Position numbers and translations under genes: made by a program. From contig NC_088789.1 in the NCBI RefSeq assembly GCF_949628265.1, positions 15,864,886-15,928,885 on the forward strand: a stretch of DNA of 64,000 nt, in the 5' to 3' direction. The first letter of the stretch is position 1. Each line of letters opens with the position of its first letter. The notes below the pieces were generated by a model, which saw nothing but the letters and a program-made list of their open reading frames with translations, had not been told where the DNA came from and made no database searches. Positions 12,218-24,922 of the stretch are shown piece by piece. Origin of the DNA: Cloeon dipterum (taxonomy: Eukaryota; Arthropoda; Insecta; Ephemeroptera; Baetidae).

Positions 12218-15200
12218 GGAACTGGTCCGAGTCGCCGGCGCTGTTCTCGGCGCGCACAGCCATTGCTACGACCCTTTCTGCCATTCCATCTGCTCTCTCG
12301 GCTTTTATTGCAAAAGGCGGCGGCGGCTGCTGCCAGCCAAGCCTCGGCCCTCGCAAATTGACTCCGACCGAATTAGCTCTCATAACGCCTTCCATTACAA
12401 CGCCACCAGAAATTGCCGCTTTCGTGCCCTTTGCATTGTCGTTCCGTTAATTATTTATTCAGCAAAGAGTTTTTATCAAAGGGCTAACCTAGCATAAACC
12501 ATTTGACGTGTATTTTAAAGATCCGCTATGTACGTTAATTGTGACCTCACAAAATAAAATATCTATTTATAAATTAACAACAAAAACTTTGGGTTAAAAT
12601 AATGTGAGTGGAAGGGAAGGCAAACAGCAAAAAATAACAATTTGGGTGGAAAATAACGACATCATGCAAGAAAATTGGGCTACAAAAGGCTTTTAATATT
12701 CTAAGGATAAACGGAAATAATGATTTGTGTCATTAGATGAAATCAGACGGATTGAGCAAATAAATAACTCCTAAGTAAATAATTAAATATTTACATAATA
12801 TCTATATTTATAAATTTCACTTCAAGTACAGCACATTTATATTAACTTGTATGCTTTTATCTTGAGATTGTTTTTCTGTTATTGGTTTAAATTAATTATT
12901 GAATGGGACAGTATTTGATAATTAATTAAAAACAAGTGCTTTTAAGAAAAACATGTTATGTGATTTCAACAACTTTTGGCTGGTAAATAATTTGAGTTTC
13001 ACTTAGTTATTTTCAAACAAGGCATTGTGGTGTGCATTCACGAAAAGTATCTCGGAGGTTAAATAAGGAGTTTTAAATATGGCAGGGATTTCTGAGCCCC
13101 TGAATTGCTGGCTCTGTGAAAAACCGGTAGAGGAGGATGTGCCACAACTGTCTCGGAAGAAACTAGAGGTATTATCCCAATATTGTTTCGTCCACATGAA
13201 CAAGAGAGTTCATCTCTTAAGCGACAGGGACGACGTTCTTTGCGGTGCTTGCATTGATTACGCTAGCAATAAGTATGGAATTTAATCTATGACCCTTGAC
13301 CTTTATAAAAATGATTGTCTCCTTTTTCAGGTTTTTCCTTGCACAATGCAAACGTGCTTATCAAGGCGAGGAAGAAAAGGACACGTCACTTATCAGTACG
13401 TTTAAAACCTTGCTTGAAAAATTCGAATATATTTTGACTAACTTTATATATATGTTAATATAAGGGACCGCGGATTGGTTTCTCACATCGATGGTGCTTA
13501 TTGAACCCGGCGAGAAAAGGTATAAATATAAAACATATAATATAGCGCTCAAATTTCCTCTTTTGCCGTGCCAATGCGGATTCCTGCGGGTCGAATTAGG
13601 TTAGTCAGCCGGATTACTCGGTCGACGATTCGACATGACGTGCCGAAAATCGGCGGTAACGTAAAAAAACGTTTTTCGGCCTGAAACATAGCAAAAGGTT
13701 TGACAAGAACGCCAGCTAACAATCAGAGGAAGGATCGAGCGATGGAACTCTGATTGACTTTTTGACGATCCAGACAATAGCGCCACAGCGACAGCTAGAG
13801 CAAACGAAAAATTAGGTCAGCCAACAACCTCAGCCAGTAGCCTTCAGCCTTTTGTTACTTGACTTGCTTCCGCTGAATTTCACTGTGGCACTCTGTTTGC
13901 TAGTGCATGGTTCACACCAAAAACCTCTATAATATTACATTTCCGGTTTCCGCTGTGTTTCGACCCTTTGTGTCCATTTTTCAACAATTCGTAATTCGCC
14001 AACCTAACCTAATTTTTGACCCTCAGAAGTCGATTGGCTCTTTCAAAATTAAAATTCCAGAGCTATACACTTTTAATTGAATTATTTTTATCTTCAATGT
14101 TATCTTTTCAATTGTTAAAAACCGTTCTTTTTTATATAAGGCTTTGCCTACCAGAACTTGAAGGACTTGAGGAAATAGCCAATGAGGTGGCATTGGCAAA
14201 GGAAATCAAAACAAACTGTATGTGCCCATCAGATTGCCTTGATGAACTTCCGTCAGTGTTAGCGGAGGACTGCATAGAAACCCACATGCCATGCTATTAT
14301 ATTTGTGGGGAAACTATTATAGGAGTCGAAGAAATGATACAGCACGAATGTTTTAAGTTTTGTAATGATAATAATAATAAAGAAAAACGTTTGAGAGGTG
14401 CATGATCAGGTGAGGCTCTTCCTCAAAAATAAAATCTGAATAACTTTTCAATGAACTTTACTGATCAACAGCGTTGACCAGATACGCACGTTGAAAATTG
14501 GTTCCCTCTGGTCAGATCCAAGACGGCGCCGAAATGTGGTAAACTTCGAGCTCTCTTTTAATTTTCCGTCTGATCCGATCGGAATTGATGCAATGCTAAT
14601 TATATGACAAATTTGTTGGAACCTCGCTTCTTTACAACATTTTCATTTGTCCTTTTCAAAGTTCCAAATACCCCAACCTATTATGCCATGCCTGCATGTG
14701 TGTCGCATGAATCTTGCCCCCGGTGCTGATTAATATGAAAAAATCGATCGAAATCTATAGCTCAAATGTTTTGCATAAATTAAAATTCCGAAAAAACAAA
14801 CAAAGATTTAGATTTTTGGATTATAAACAATACATGTTTATTTTGTTAAGCCCAACAATATAAACTAAGCGACCATTTAAATACGTCAAGTCTTATTTTG
14901 ACTGATTCAATCAGCTAAGCAGATCATTTCAAAAGAGACAATTTCAATTTATTTTCTGCAGAAAAATTACAAATGGCCCCATGAATATGTATAGATAATA
15001 AATTCATTTTGTAGTAAAGGCACGCGTGTTCCGCTCCAACCAGCTGGTTCGTAGGATCTACGCGCGCATTTCCTGACTCATAAAATATTCAATTAAGTGT
15101 GGGCCGGCGTATATATTGGAAACACAAACTGCACGGGTAAAAATTCAAACTTTGCCGCGGCTCTTTCATTAATAAAACATCGTATTTCTGAATGCATAAA

Positions 15201-18200
15201 ACTCGGGTAAAACTTGAATAGCCGGCTGCGCTCACATGACGTGTACAAAAATAACACGGCTCCATGAATTAATTAAAAAAGTTGGGCGAAATATTTGAAT
15301 GAAAAAGCAGTTGGAAGGCGCATGGATCGATCGAGTAGGGCGAATTAAATTTCGAGGGCCGCCCCGCCACCGCTTTTATGAGCCAGTTCATGTAAGAGTA
15401 ATGCGTTTTTTATGATGTGCGCCGCTCATTGGCCGCGGAGCATATTTTATGTATGAATCGAGCCAACCAACTCGGGCCCCGCGCCCGATATAATAAAAAG
15501 TTTTCATATGCGGCCATAAAGTGCAGGGTTTTCTTGAATTAAACATGGCTCTCTATTGGGAAAAAGCGGCGAGTCTGCGGTTGATGGCTCAAGAGTTATG
15601 GCGCGCACTCCGCCACCGCCGACTATTCCCAACTAAGAAGGGCTCGCCGGATTATTATTACCATTATATTATATCTGCACCACATTATCATCATCATATG
15701 GTTAAATCATCTTGTGCGCGCCTTTTGTGCACTACCGCCGAGAATGAAATGCCATTCCGACACCGCGAATCGATCGTCGTCGCCTCTTCATTCCGCAATG
15801 CTCGACTTTTGCTCGCTTACTTCTAGACTGAGTTGGGAAATCAAACAGGAGGAAGACAATTTTTTAAAATCTGGGAAGCTAATAACACAAAAAATTGTCG
15901 ATTTTTTGCAACGAAAATTTCGTTTTTAAGTTTTTAAGTTTTTTTTATATAAAGGAGGAATAGTCTTCAGAATAAAAATGGATCTCATAAAATAGGAAGA
16001 TGTGCCGCATATTTATGGAGAGCGAAGTGGATCGGTTTTACGATTTCGTCTCTTGTTCCACTTTTTGATTGTGCTCGGAAATAAGTAATGTCGATCAACG
16101 ACTACTAGTGATTCATAAGCCTCGTCTGTGCATAATTAATTCTACGGAGGATTTTGTTTTGCAGGTATAGAGAGCTGCTAAGAATAAAGAAGACCTTTGT
16201 TGGCGAGATAAAATTATTTTTATGCTTGAATTTTCCACTTAAAGCCGCACCCAAGGGTAATAATTCAGACATATAGATTTGGAGCCATTGCGCTGATTTT
16301 TCATTGTTATTTTCATATTTAAAAAGTATTTTTAATATCACAAATTAGAGAAAAGAAAATTATATAAAAAAAATCACTGTAAGAATTGCCACATTTTCCG
16401 AAAAATACGCTTTATGGATTTAAATTCACTATTTTTCATGCGCGCCATACAACATACGGCAAATGTTGTTTTCATGATATGTGTATTAAGGGAAAACAGC
16501 TCTATTTACTAAAGACCCCATAAATAAAAATACTTGACAGTGACACAAAAGTTCTAAATATTCTGTTATTTCATAGTTTCGATAACTTCATTAAATTCTT
16601 TTTTTTTTAATTTGTTTATCCTCAACAGAGTCACATTTATTATTTAATTTATTTATTTTATCGGACCCACGACTGATACCGAACAACTCGCGAAAACTCC
16701 GCGTCCCAATAATATCATGGCGAATAACATGGGGCTCACGTGCCTTAGTGTACAAACCCTGTAAACAGAGTAAACCCTGTTCAGAAAAGGGCACAACTTG
16801 TCACATAAAAAAAGTTCCAATGAAATGCATGACATTCTTTGCCTTTTGTTAGGAGTTCTATCCATTAATATCGTTGTAAAAAACATTCTCCCCTTACCTG
16901 TGAATCTTTGAGACCGAGCTTCTCAGCCAGTTTCTTCCTGTCCGGTTTGCTGATGTACTTCTGCAGCTGGAAGCGCCGCTCGAGCCCTTTCCTCTGCAAG
17001 TCTGAAAACACAGCACGTCTCATCATCCCTCTCCGCGGCTTGCCCCTCGCGCTGCCAGCCCAGGGAAACGAGCCTGCCAACGGGAAAACCGAGGGGCCGT
17101 TCGGCTGGACCGTCTGGGCTGAGTTTGGGGTCTGCTGCTGGCCCCCATTTTGGGTTGTCACTGCAACACATAAAAAGAAAATCGGCTCTTTTGATCGGCT
17201 CTGCCGCAATTGATAATCCGTTTCATCGGTTTTGATGATGGATCACGCGCGTCAGGCGCATGCTGCCCTAAAATAGGGACCTCAAAAAGGCAAATCCCGG
17301 CGGAGTGATTCAGGTGTTGACAAAAGAGCAATTATTATTCTCCCCTCGCGAGCGAGCAGCGTTTTTCCAAGCGAACGGAGAAGCTGAAAAAGCAGCTTAT
17401 TGATCTGTGTTTTTTTACAATGCATAATTGGCCCGCGAGAACTGTGTAGTTGCACCGCCGGGAAGGAAAGAAAGATAGCGGTCGCGGCGCGGAGAGTGGC
17501 AGTTATGAAGGCCGCGCAAATAACATGTCAAATCGGCTCCAGACAACAAACCACATAACACACACGGCAGCCGACACAATGCGCGGATTATCTTCCCCAA
17601 ATGTTTTGATAGTCTCGCCAGGGGTTGGCTCTGAAAGCGGCGCAGCATCGTGGGAGGCCGTGCACGAGTAACAAACGGCAACACCACCTTTGCTCTCGGC
17701 ACATTCATTTTCGGCTCAATGCAGCGCCGGGTTAATTGAGTGGAATGCGTGAAGAATTTTTGGCAAACTGCACTCCCACAGCCCTGGATTAGATGCGTGG
17801 ATGCATTCTCGCTGTGGGTGGCTGATTCAGAATGAGGGGATTCTTACGGAATTTCCTTTATCAGAGAAGACCTGATTTACTGTTAAAAGCGTGGAAAACG
17901 TATATGAGATGGGTATTAATTTTATGGCTGTAGCTTATCCAGTCTGAAGTAAAGATTTAACGGATTGATAGTATTTATAGGATACATGGGATACATCAAT
18001 TTTCGACTCAAAGCGGGATTCTGCCTTTGACCTGAAAGGTCTCAAAAACAAAAACAAAAAATCATTGTCGCGATAAATTTCAGAGCATAGATGGGTTTTT
18101 TCCAGCATTTTTGCACTCACTCAACAATAATTAAATTTGCTAATTTTTCGAAATTTGATTTGAAACAAGTTATTATTAAAATTTGGTGACCTTGCCCTTT

Positions 18201-21200
18201 AACCTAGAAAAAAGTTATTTAAAAGTTCAACTTTGATTCTATATGCACTCATAATGTCTTCATTAGATGCCGAGATATAGTGGATTTCGTATTTTTCAAA
18301 AAAAGTCTTAAATCTGGGAAAAGTATTCAAAATTTTGGCTCGTAAATTTTACTAAATATTCTTTAGACCACTAACATTATGTGAAAATCATTACGGAGAT
18401 ATTATGGGGATAATTTAGCCCAATTTATATAATATAAAACATTGCTGATACCGCCTTCAGTTATTTTTCGCACCCTGATCTCCACGAGGATTTCAAATCC
18501 ATCCATATGAACGATATCACAAAATTAATTTGCTATGTATGTTTCAAAATAAATAATTACCAGTCAAGTAAGGATGTCTGCACGAGGCAAGGAAGGACTG
18601 GAGGTGCGAGTCGAAGACGTGGTGCGTCGGCTGCGGCCTCGAGGCGATGGGTTTGGCGATGCCCAAGCCGCCAAACGACGCAGGGCCCGTGCCACTGTGC
18701 AGGAATGGGTTGATAGGTGCGCCCGAGGGGTGGTGCGTCCGCCACAGGGCGGCGTTCAGGGCCTGGTGCACGTGGTGCTGCACCTGGGAACTGCTCAGGT
18801 GCTGCTCCGTGTACAGCCGTTTACGCCTCGCCGGACTTGACCTTTGAAGACACGCTGCAAAAGGCAAACAAAACACTTGGGGTTTTACACGGGCTGATAA
18901 ACATTATAAATAGAAAATTAATGCCTGATTGATTTTTATATGATCATAATGAGCTATAATATAAAATTTTCCAAGAATGTAGTAAGTTGCTTTAATCGGA
19001 ATATATAAACTGCGCATTTTCTTCAGTGGCTGAAAAACTCCCCTTTTCAATTGAGAAAATAAAAAGATAAATATTTAAACTCTGAATTCAAAGTACAAGA
19101 GTATCTCAGTCATTAAGCTCCCTATGCTGGTCTGTATTAATTAGACACGCCTTTCGAATTATTTGTATGCTGAACAAATAAACGCACCTCGGGCACTTTC
19201 GGTCGATGCTCACTTTTTGAAATCGCACCTGCGAAAATAAACGGCAGCCTCTTTCACTTTTTTCTTCCCTTGCATGAAACGAAATCATCCCCTATATACG
19301 CTGGGAGGCTTGCGCGTTTTGATGAGGAGCTCCGTCAGAGCAGACAAATTTATAGGAGTGCGTAGCACAAAAGCGGTCGAGTTTGTAAACGCGCGGTGTG
19401 TGTTATTGTTGCAGATCAACACACAGTTAAAATACCGCTCTTTTGTGCGCAGGCAGTTAGTTAATTCTCACAATGAAAAGAGAATGGGCAGCGCTCAAGA
19501 ATCAGCCGCGGGATTATCCGCATGCTCTCTTTTCACAGAGTAAATAAATATTTCATCGACGGGCGAAAAGGGCGGCTGCGATTTCAAAAGGGCAGCCAGG
19601 CGGACTTGCCGACGCTAGCTGAACTGACAGATCGGATCGGAGGGAGAAGTGCCCGCTCGCTCGCTCTAATTGGTCATATATGCAAAGGAACAAAAAACAT
19701 TTGACATCTGCTCCCGTCGTTTCTAGTGTGTGCAAACTGATTTTTGATTGCCGCCATTAGAGCACAAGATTTATATCGAGAGTCAATTTCGCAACGAGCT
19801 TAAAAATCATGATCATCCAATTTCACTAAAAATTCGTTAAACGACTGGCCATATTTTTACACGGCTGGAAATGGTGAATTCTAACTTGCTTTTATTTTTA
19901 CATTTTCTTCTAGAGCTCAACAGTAAATGGTATAAAATTAAATCAGTTACATAAAATAAATAAAGGTGAACCTCACGCAGTTTCAAAGCGGCATGGGTCT
20001 TCAGATCATACTGAAATTATGTGGAGAGATCGGCCCAGTGGACCAGTCAAAATTCCAAGAATTGTCTAAAACTTACTAGGGCTCAAAGTTTGCAATTTTT
20101 CGAAAAATTTAAAATCTTATAGGTTCATCTAGTTGAGATAAATTAAAAATGTTGGTGTCTTAAATTGAGTTCATGACATACTAAACAACTTGTGATCAAT
20201 GACCACCTTGTAGACCAGAGGTCAAGGTCACAAAAAATATTTGAAAAGTACAAAAATTCACGACACATCAAAAATCACCTTTTCTATTTTTTGAATCTTT
20301 AAAATGTGCCTTATTTAATGGATACTATCAAATAATGGTGATTTTTTCGTCTTTTCCACGGATATTTTGACTATAAGTTGAAAAACGTGGGGTTCGCCAT
20401 CCCGAATTCAAAACAGGACCTATTTGCGTGCTCTTTGCCGTTCCATCCCATAAGCAAAATTTCAGAGTTATTCAGCATATTATTTGGAGTCCTCCCAAGC
20501 ACGAAAATTATTCCATGTTTTAAATATAGAAATGACCCGGTGCTAAATAAATAGTTTGCTAAACGCTAAACTCAAATCCTATTATCATAACTCTTTTTGA
20601 TTGGCATGTTCTTCAAATGCGTGCGTGATGTTTATCTTAATTGAGTGTAATTGCGGGTAATGATGTTTAACACGTTTGGTGGTGGCGCACTCGATGTGTG
20701 GGAGTGTTTTGTTTATGCATCCCCAGAGTCACGCATGTCACATTTGTTGCCTATTTACCGAAGCAGCAGGCGCAAACAAGCGTGTGTCACAAATTACATG
20801 CGCGCACATACGCCGTGAGCGATAAATAACCTGTTAACCATTTTACGCCCGCATATTTAAACATGCGTCAGATAAAAATGGTGAGCTGGAAAAACAATTT
20901 ATAGTAAAAGAGTAAAATATTGTAAAGCAGAGAGGATTATACAAATTTATTTTGCGGATAAACAGTTATAAAAAAAAATATTAAAACTGAAAAATTTTCC
21001 TTTGCATTTTTCAAATCAGTTTTAATAATGTATTTATTCATCACTTTATAACGTTGAAGGAAAGATAAAAAATCAAATTAAAAGAGCTTCAGGGATTCTT
21101 TAAGCGTTTTTACTTCGTGAAATTCTGAATTAAGCATCTCTTTTTAATCAAATTAAACCATTAGAGCCTCTTCGGTCCTGCAACGATTTTTATTAGAGAG

Positions 21201-23679
21201 CTGCTCTTGCGGTGGCGGATTTCATTTTATCCACGCGGTGGTCCTAGTGCGACGCAAGTTAATGAACTTTTGGGCGGCCCCCACGCTAAGCTTAGCTACT
21301 CGTCTTTCTTTATTAGCTGCACCCGCGCAGCTGTTGCCCGCTAGCAGCAAGGAAGAAGCAAACATTATATTACAAAGTCCCTCTCTCTCCGCCACCGCTT
21401 CTTCTTTTAATACTCGCTGAATTTATTATTTTATATTCTTCATTGCTACTTGCGCAAATTACTCGACGCCAGCGAATTTACGTGCGCAGCAACTGCTGTT
21501 CCTCGAGAGATGCCAATTTGCATTTTCTGCTGTCGTTTATTGGTAAAATTTAAGCTAGTTAAGCGGCTCAAGATTTTCATCCCCAACTCTAATACCGCTG
21601 TTTATAATTAAAGAGGAAAATGTTGAGCTAAAATTTTTTTTGGTTGAAAAGATGTCTTCAAATACAAAAGCATAATTCCATTTTCTTTTGTGTAGTAAAT
21701 CGACCTCATTTAAATTTAAAATAAAATTATTTAAATGAATAGATTATGTTGTATGATTGATTATTTTTCTAATTTAGACCGCCTAGTTGCACCGTTGAAC
21801 GCACATATTTTTAAAGCGGACTCTTATTTTATAAAATAGGATATATACAATTTTATTGCTCAAGTATTGTCAAAAATCTAATTCCAGGTAGTTTTGCGAT
21901 TTTTTGTGTATAAGAAATCATCACTTTTTCAATTATCTTGTGAGAACTTATACGCACGCTATTTATATACATGATTTTTAAGCGAACCCGCATTCAGGAA
22001 TTCAATTATAATTAACGTAACGTATTCTCTAAAAATTTCATTGGTTCCCAAGTTGAGGATGCTATTTTAATGTTGAGAAAATCGCTGCAAGATTTGCTTA
22101 GTAATCTAGTGATCAGCACTTTCGCTCTATACTGAAAATCTTACATATTATAGCGTATTTATACGGTTTTCTCCCTACTTTCCTTCCCCTAAAACTCGCT
22201 TCAAAAGTATACCAGGGCAAAACTTCACGACGACCCTGATTAATACGAGAGAGAAGATGATGAACAAATTAATAACATGAAAAAACAATGAATGATTCTA
22301 TTTAATAAAGATTAGATGAAAATCATACCTAAAAAAGATATTTTAAGCAGAGCCTTTTATTCTGCGCTGATAATAAAAGGCATAGACAGACAAAACCCAA
22401 AAATGAAAATTGAAAGCTGTTAAGAAAAACTTTTATATTTTAATTGCTGCTCATCAACCCTGATTTAATGTACGTTGCAGAGAAAAAATTGTTGCTAGAT
22501 TCCGCACAAAAAATGATTCCATGGCTTCATGGAGCCATCAGAGCAAAATATATATAACTCATTCCAAGAGAGCATGCAAGGATGCTTTTTGATTGATTAA
22601 ACGCAAGTAAATCACTCAATTGATTACTTGCTGCCGAATGCACAATGTTGTTAATACCAGAAATATGCAAGCTCACTGAATATTGCACTAAATTTTGGTC
22701 TTTTAATAAATGTGGTCGGTGAATAGTAAAATTTTTTCAATTAAAATGTGTGAGCCGTGCGTAGAGTTAACTCTATAATTAAAACCAAAATATGTAAGTT
22801 AATAAATGGGGTTGGTATGTTTTAGTTTCATTATGTTGGCTTTTACCGATGCGATGCGAATTTCCTTGAGATAATAATTAGCAAATGCCAATATTCACGA
22901 AGGAAAGTGAAGCTATAACATTCCGATTTTTCGCGATCGCTGTGGAATCGGATATACCTGCTGATATCAATTAAGGACGATTTTAAAACTGCTGATTAAG
23001 AAGTGACACAACTAATGCCAAAAAACCTCCCTTTGCAAACTCGCTCATCAAATCCTAAAAGACGGTTCATAAAATATTTACAGTTTTGTCATGCACGAAA
23101 AAAGAAGAGAAAATTACGTTAATAAACAGAGGGACATTCATGCATACAACCATATTCATATTAAATCTGTTTTTTGTGTTAAATTTTATAGAATATTAAG
23201 TTTTTAACCATTCAAAATATTCTCTGGTTTGCTTGTCTGCAAGTTTACTAATAGAGATAAATACACATTATTAAGATCAATGCATTAAAAAAATAGCCAT
23301 ATAATTCTCAGACGTCAGAAAGGATCGAGGGTTTCTTAAGGGTGCGGAACTCACCTGCGCAAGGGCCAGGCTTATCACTACCGAGGATTGCACTAACACT
23401 GAACTTGAGGACCGGCTTGGAGTCGTCGTGGTGGTTGTCATGGGCTACGGCGTCGGCGACATCGACGCCGCAGGTGCACTCAGGAGTGTCATTTTCGTCT
23501 GTGGGGGTATGCGGCGGGGCCGGCGGCGAGGCCGAGTCGTCTGAGCACTCGTCCCGCAGTATGGTGAGCGACAGGGCGCGCTCCTTCAGAGCGGCCTGCT
23601 CCCTCAGCAGGTTGTCGACCAGAAAGGGCGAGCTGAGCATGCTGCAAGGGCCATGTTCGACCAGCAAGTGCGGCTGCAT
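5528..23679 (-). CDS. Dbx: Homeobox transcription factor Dbx
   Basis: This is a homeodomain repressor of the Dbx family, which patterns interneurons in the central nervous system. Four coding exons on the - strand join in phase: 23355-23679, 18561-18854, 16898-17160 and 5528-5815, giving 389 aa. The homeodomain spans about residues 251-310 and is split between Q44 and V45, a classic homeobox intron site; the last exon opens with [18 protein letters not shown]. Family marks outside it are the eh1-like FSVSAIL in exon 1 (a Groucho-binding type motif), GKPRRGM just before the homeodomain, NPHPDLSD after it, and an acidic C-terminus ending EEINVT. The start is the first ATG of the open frame; upstream in-frame codons contain no Met for at least 30 codons. 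The exon 2 donor (GTAATT) is the weakest site. Orthology is firm; the N-terminus is less so. Confidence 0.93.
7478..7496. repeat. (GA)n microsatellite
   Basis: About nine GA units inside a GC-rich island of Dbx intron 3. A similar GAGA tract occurs near 8887-8902. Such tracts can bind GAGA-factor-type proteins, but length polymorphism is the only certain property. Confidence 0.8.
10855..11036 (+). other. Exon-like orphan open frame
   Basis: A patch of higher GC content begins right after a splice-like TATTATAG and stays open on the + strand to the TAG ending at 11034, flanked on both sides by very AT-rich DNA. The predicted peptide includes [13 protein letters not shown] and ends in WCS. I do not recognise it and found no partner exon, so it could be a relic exon, a transposon fragment or chance. 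Confidence 0.2.
12127..12214. repeat. (CT)44 microsatellite
   Basis: An uninterrupted run of 44 CT units, the longest simple repeat in the window, inside Dbx intron 3 and flanked by GC-rich, GAGA-rich sequence. Its perfection implies recent expansion or high mutability. Long Arg/Glu or Ser/Leu open frames across it are artefacts of the repeat. Confidence 0.97.
12509..12566 (+). repeat. Dispersed 58-nt repeat, copy A
   Basis: By eye this segment matches 33219-33276 at about 50 of 58 positions with no gaps, sharing TGTATTTTAAAG at the start and ACCTCACAAAATAAAATA towards the end. Ending near an AATAAA it could be the 3' terminus of an old retroposon family; no coding part was seen. Confidence 0.6.
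13079..14405 (+). CDS. Unrecognised Cys-rich protein nested in Dbx intron 3
   Basis: Four exons on the strand opposite to Dbx join in phase: 13079-13272, 13331-13395, 13465-13519 and 14141-14405, giving 192 aa. Every junction has GT and AG dinucleotides and the phases (2, 1, 2) all close, which argues that the gene is real. The N-terminal part has CWLC at residues 10-13 and, some 45 residues later, CGAC followed by a Cys about 12 residues on. That spacing loosely recalls a zinc-finger-associated (ZAD-like) or other CxxC...CxxC zinc fold, but I would not name it. A second Cys cluster follows (CMCPSDC, CYYIC, HECFKFC). There is no signal peptide or clear membrane segment. Introns 1 and 2 are 58 and 69 nt; intron 3 is 621 nt because of a MITE-like insertion. 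Function unknown. Confidence 0.65.
13582..14026. mobile_element. MITE-like element, copy 1
   Basis: The left end reads CTGCGGGTCGAATTAGGTTAG, and the reverse complement of the right end reads CTGAGGGTC followed by AATTAGGTTAGG, so imperfect terminal inverted repeats of about 20 bp bound a 445-bp non-coding unit. A diverged relative with matching internal blocks and ends lies at 45737-46050. No target duplication was recognised and there is no transposase. It sits in intron 3 of the nested gene and accounts for most of that intron's length. Confidence 0.5.
17161..18560 (-). other. Dbx intron 2
   Basis: About 1.4 kb, GC-rich near exon 3 and AT-rich towards exon 2. Around 18180-18350 there is sequence of the type GACCTTG-CCTTTAACCT with T/A-rich flanks, also seen near 20.2 and 58.0 kb. 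I see no coding sequence. Confidence 0.5.
18855..23354 (-). other. Dbx intron 1
   Basis: About 4.5 kb, mostly AT-rich, with GC-rich islands near 19.2-19.8, 20.6-20.9 and 21.2-21.6 kb. A diverged repeat-like segment lies near 20.0-20.5 kb. I see no gene on either strand. Confidence 0.5.
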
Positions 23680-23759
23680 CCTCGCGCCGACCACGTGCCA
23701 CTGACTCGCATCTCGCAGCCAGCCACCCTCGGCGACGGGGCGGCTGCACGCTCGGAGGC

Positions 23760-23810
23760 GGAGCGGTTGCCGCCCCGCCCCCGGCCCCCATTGGCCGCCC
23801 CGCCGAAGAA
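23760..23810 (-). promoter_or_regulatory. GC-box/CCAAT cluster upstream of Dbx
   Basis: On the - strand this very GC-rich patch reads as a CCAAT box next to GGGGGC and GGGGCGGGG GC-box-like motifs, about 85-130 bp upstream of the Dbx start codon. It is the likeliest core promoter or 5' UTR region of Dbx; no TATA element is seen. The role is inferred from motif and position. Confidence 0.4.
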
Positions 23811-24246
23811 GTTATCATCCACCTTATGTGCTAATATATTCAAACCTCTTTCCTCTCGCCAGCCGGCCAGCACGCCTGAAACAAGAGGGGCGGCAAAAAA
23901 GAGTTTTATGTGCGCTGGCTGCGAAGAGAGAGGAGAATATGGTTTTATTCCATCGCGAAAGGGGTTGCTCTCGGTCCGTTTTATTGTCGCTCCAGCGGCT
24001 TGATTGTTTTATCACTCTGGCGGCACTTTTTGATGCGGCGCCGAATGCAGGCGGAAACGACATTTGTGCGCGGATTGAGCTCGCAAAAAGGGTTGCAGAT
24101 AGATGGGTTTGTAAAAATTGATCCATCGAAATAAAGGAGAGGTTGCACATAGCAGGGAGCGATATCGAGCTTTATACGCAAATCAAAAGGTTCAAAGTAT
24201 TTGACGTACTTTGTTTTCCATTCTTTCAGACACACCACCCATTTTT

Positions 24247-24258
24247 ACCAATAATAAT
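24247..24258. repeat. LINE target-site duplication, left copy
   Basis: ACCAATAATAAT is repeated exactly at 30677-30688 on the other side of the LINE. It directly abuts the A/T-rich tail of the LINE. Part of the match is low-complexity, so one or two bases at the ends are uncertain. Confidence 0.65.
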
Positions 24259-24309
24259 TATTATTTATTTTATTATATTAGACACCAACGGTGTACAACA
24301 CAGAGTACA

Positions 24310-24922
24310 TTATATAACGATATTATTTAACTGCAATTTCTTATATTTAGCAGCTTGAAATAAGGTAGTTGTATTATTTTTACAATTGAGGAAATGATAC
24401 ATGTCTATACCGCTTTCATCGCAGAATTGGCAAACACAATTAGCAGAAACATCTAGATGGAAACGTTTGTCTTTACATAACAGAAAATGATAACCATGGA
24501 AAGAGTATCTCGTAAAAACACTTCGATCTTTACAATAGGGTAGCCACCAGTTCTTGTTTGTCATAGCTGGGGTACTGTAAAAATTAGGGTGAATATTTTG
24601 TTTTTTATGCATCATATTATCCAAGAATTTAATATAAACAGGTGTGTCCGGCAGGGAGAATTTTGTCTTTAAGTCATTTACAAAATAATCAGTCTCAACT
24701 AGATCATATACAAATCTTGATTTCATTCTCTTATCGACACATAAGGCTTTCTTAAAAAATCTAGACTTAGCACATTCAAGATTATTTAAGTCTTTTAAAG
24801 TCAAGTATTTCCAGACAGCTTCAATACCATATGAGGCAACAGGAGAAATAGCTAAATCAAATAATTTTTTGGCTGTAACAATAGAACTTTTTGACAAATT
24901 TTTAATTTTGCCTGTAGCAAAT
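24310..24922 (-). pseudogene. LINE polyprotein, C-terminal fragment
   Basis: The open frame carries the region after the reverse transcriptase palm, including a terminal Cys-His knuckle CQFC-x8-H-x3-C typical of LINE ORF2 C-termini, and ends at a stop at 24310. It continues the frame of the 29780-30676 fragment exactly once the Gypsy element and one target duplication are discounted, so it had no frameshifts when interrupted. It has no promoter or start of its own. Confidence 0.8.
24918..24922. repeat. Gypsy target-site duplication, left
   Basis: CAAAT immediately precedes the 5' LTR and recurs at 29775-29779 immediately after the 3' LTR. Five bases is the size commonly made by Gypsy-type integrases. 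Confidence 0.85.

Larger units (their letters stand above)
5816..16897 (-). other. Dbx intron 3 (about 11.1 kb)
   Basis: This intron separates the two homeodomain-coding exons. Besides the nested gene, MITE and simple repeats listed separately, it alternates AT-rich sequence with GC/CpG-rich islands around 5.5-7.7, 8.2-8.9, 9.8-10.5, 11.7-12.4 and 15.0-15.8 kb, many with GAGA tracts. That texture suits developmental enhancers, but I could not recognise individual elements. Confidence 0.6.

Noticed and set aside
11667..12395. 242-codon open frame on the - strand rich in Arg-Glu
   Set aside because: It is the translation of the (CT)44/(GA)44 tract and adjacent GC-rich DNA; no domain, start context or splice structure supports it.
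23489..24003. Several overlapping frames around the Dbx first exon
   Set aside because: They arise from high GC content; only the frame carrying the FSVSAIL motif continues in phase into the Dbx homeodomain exons.
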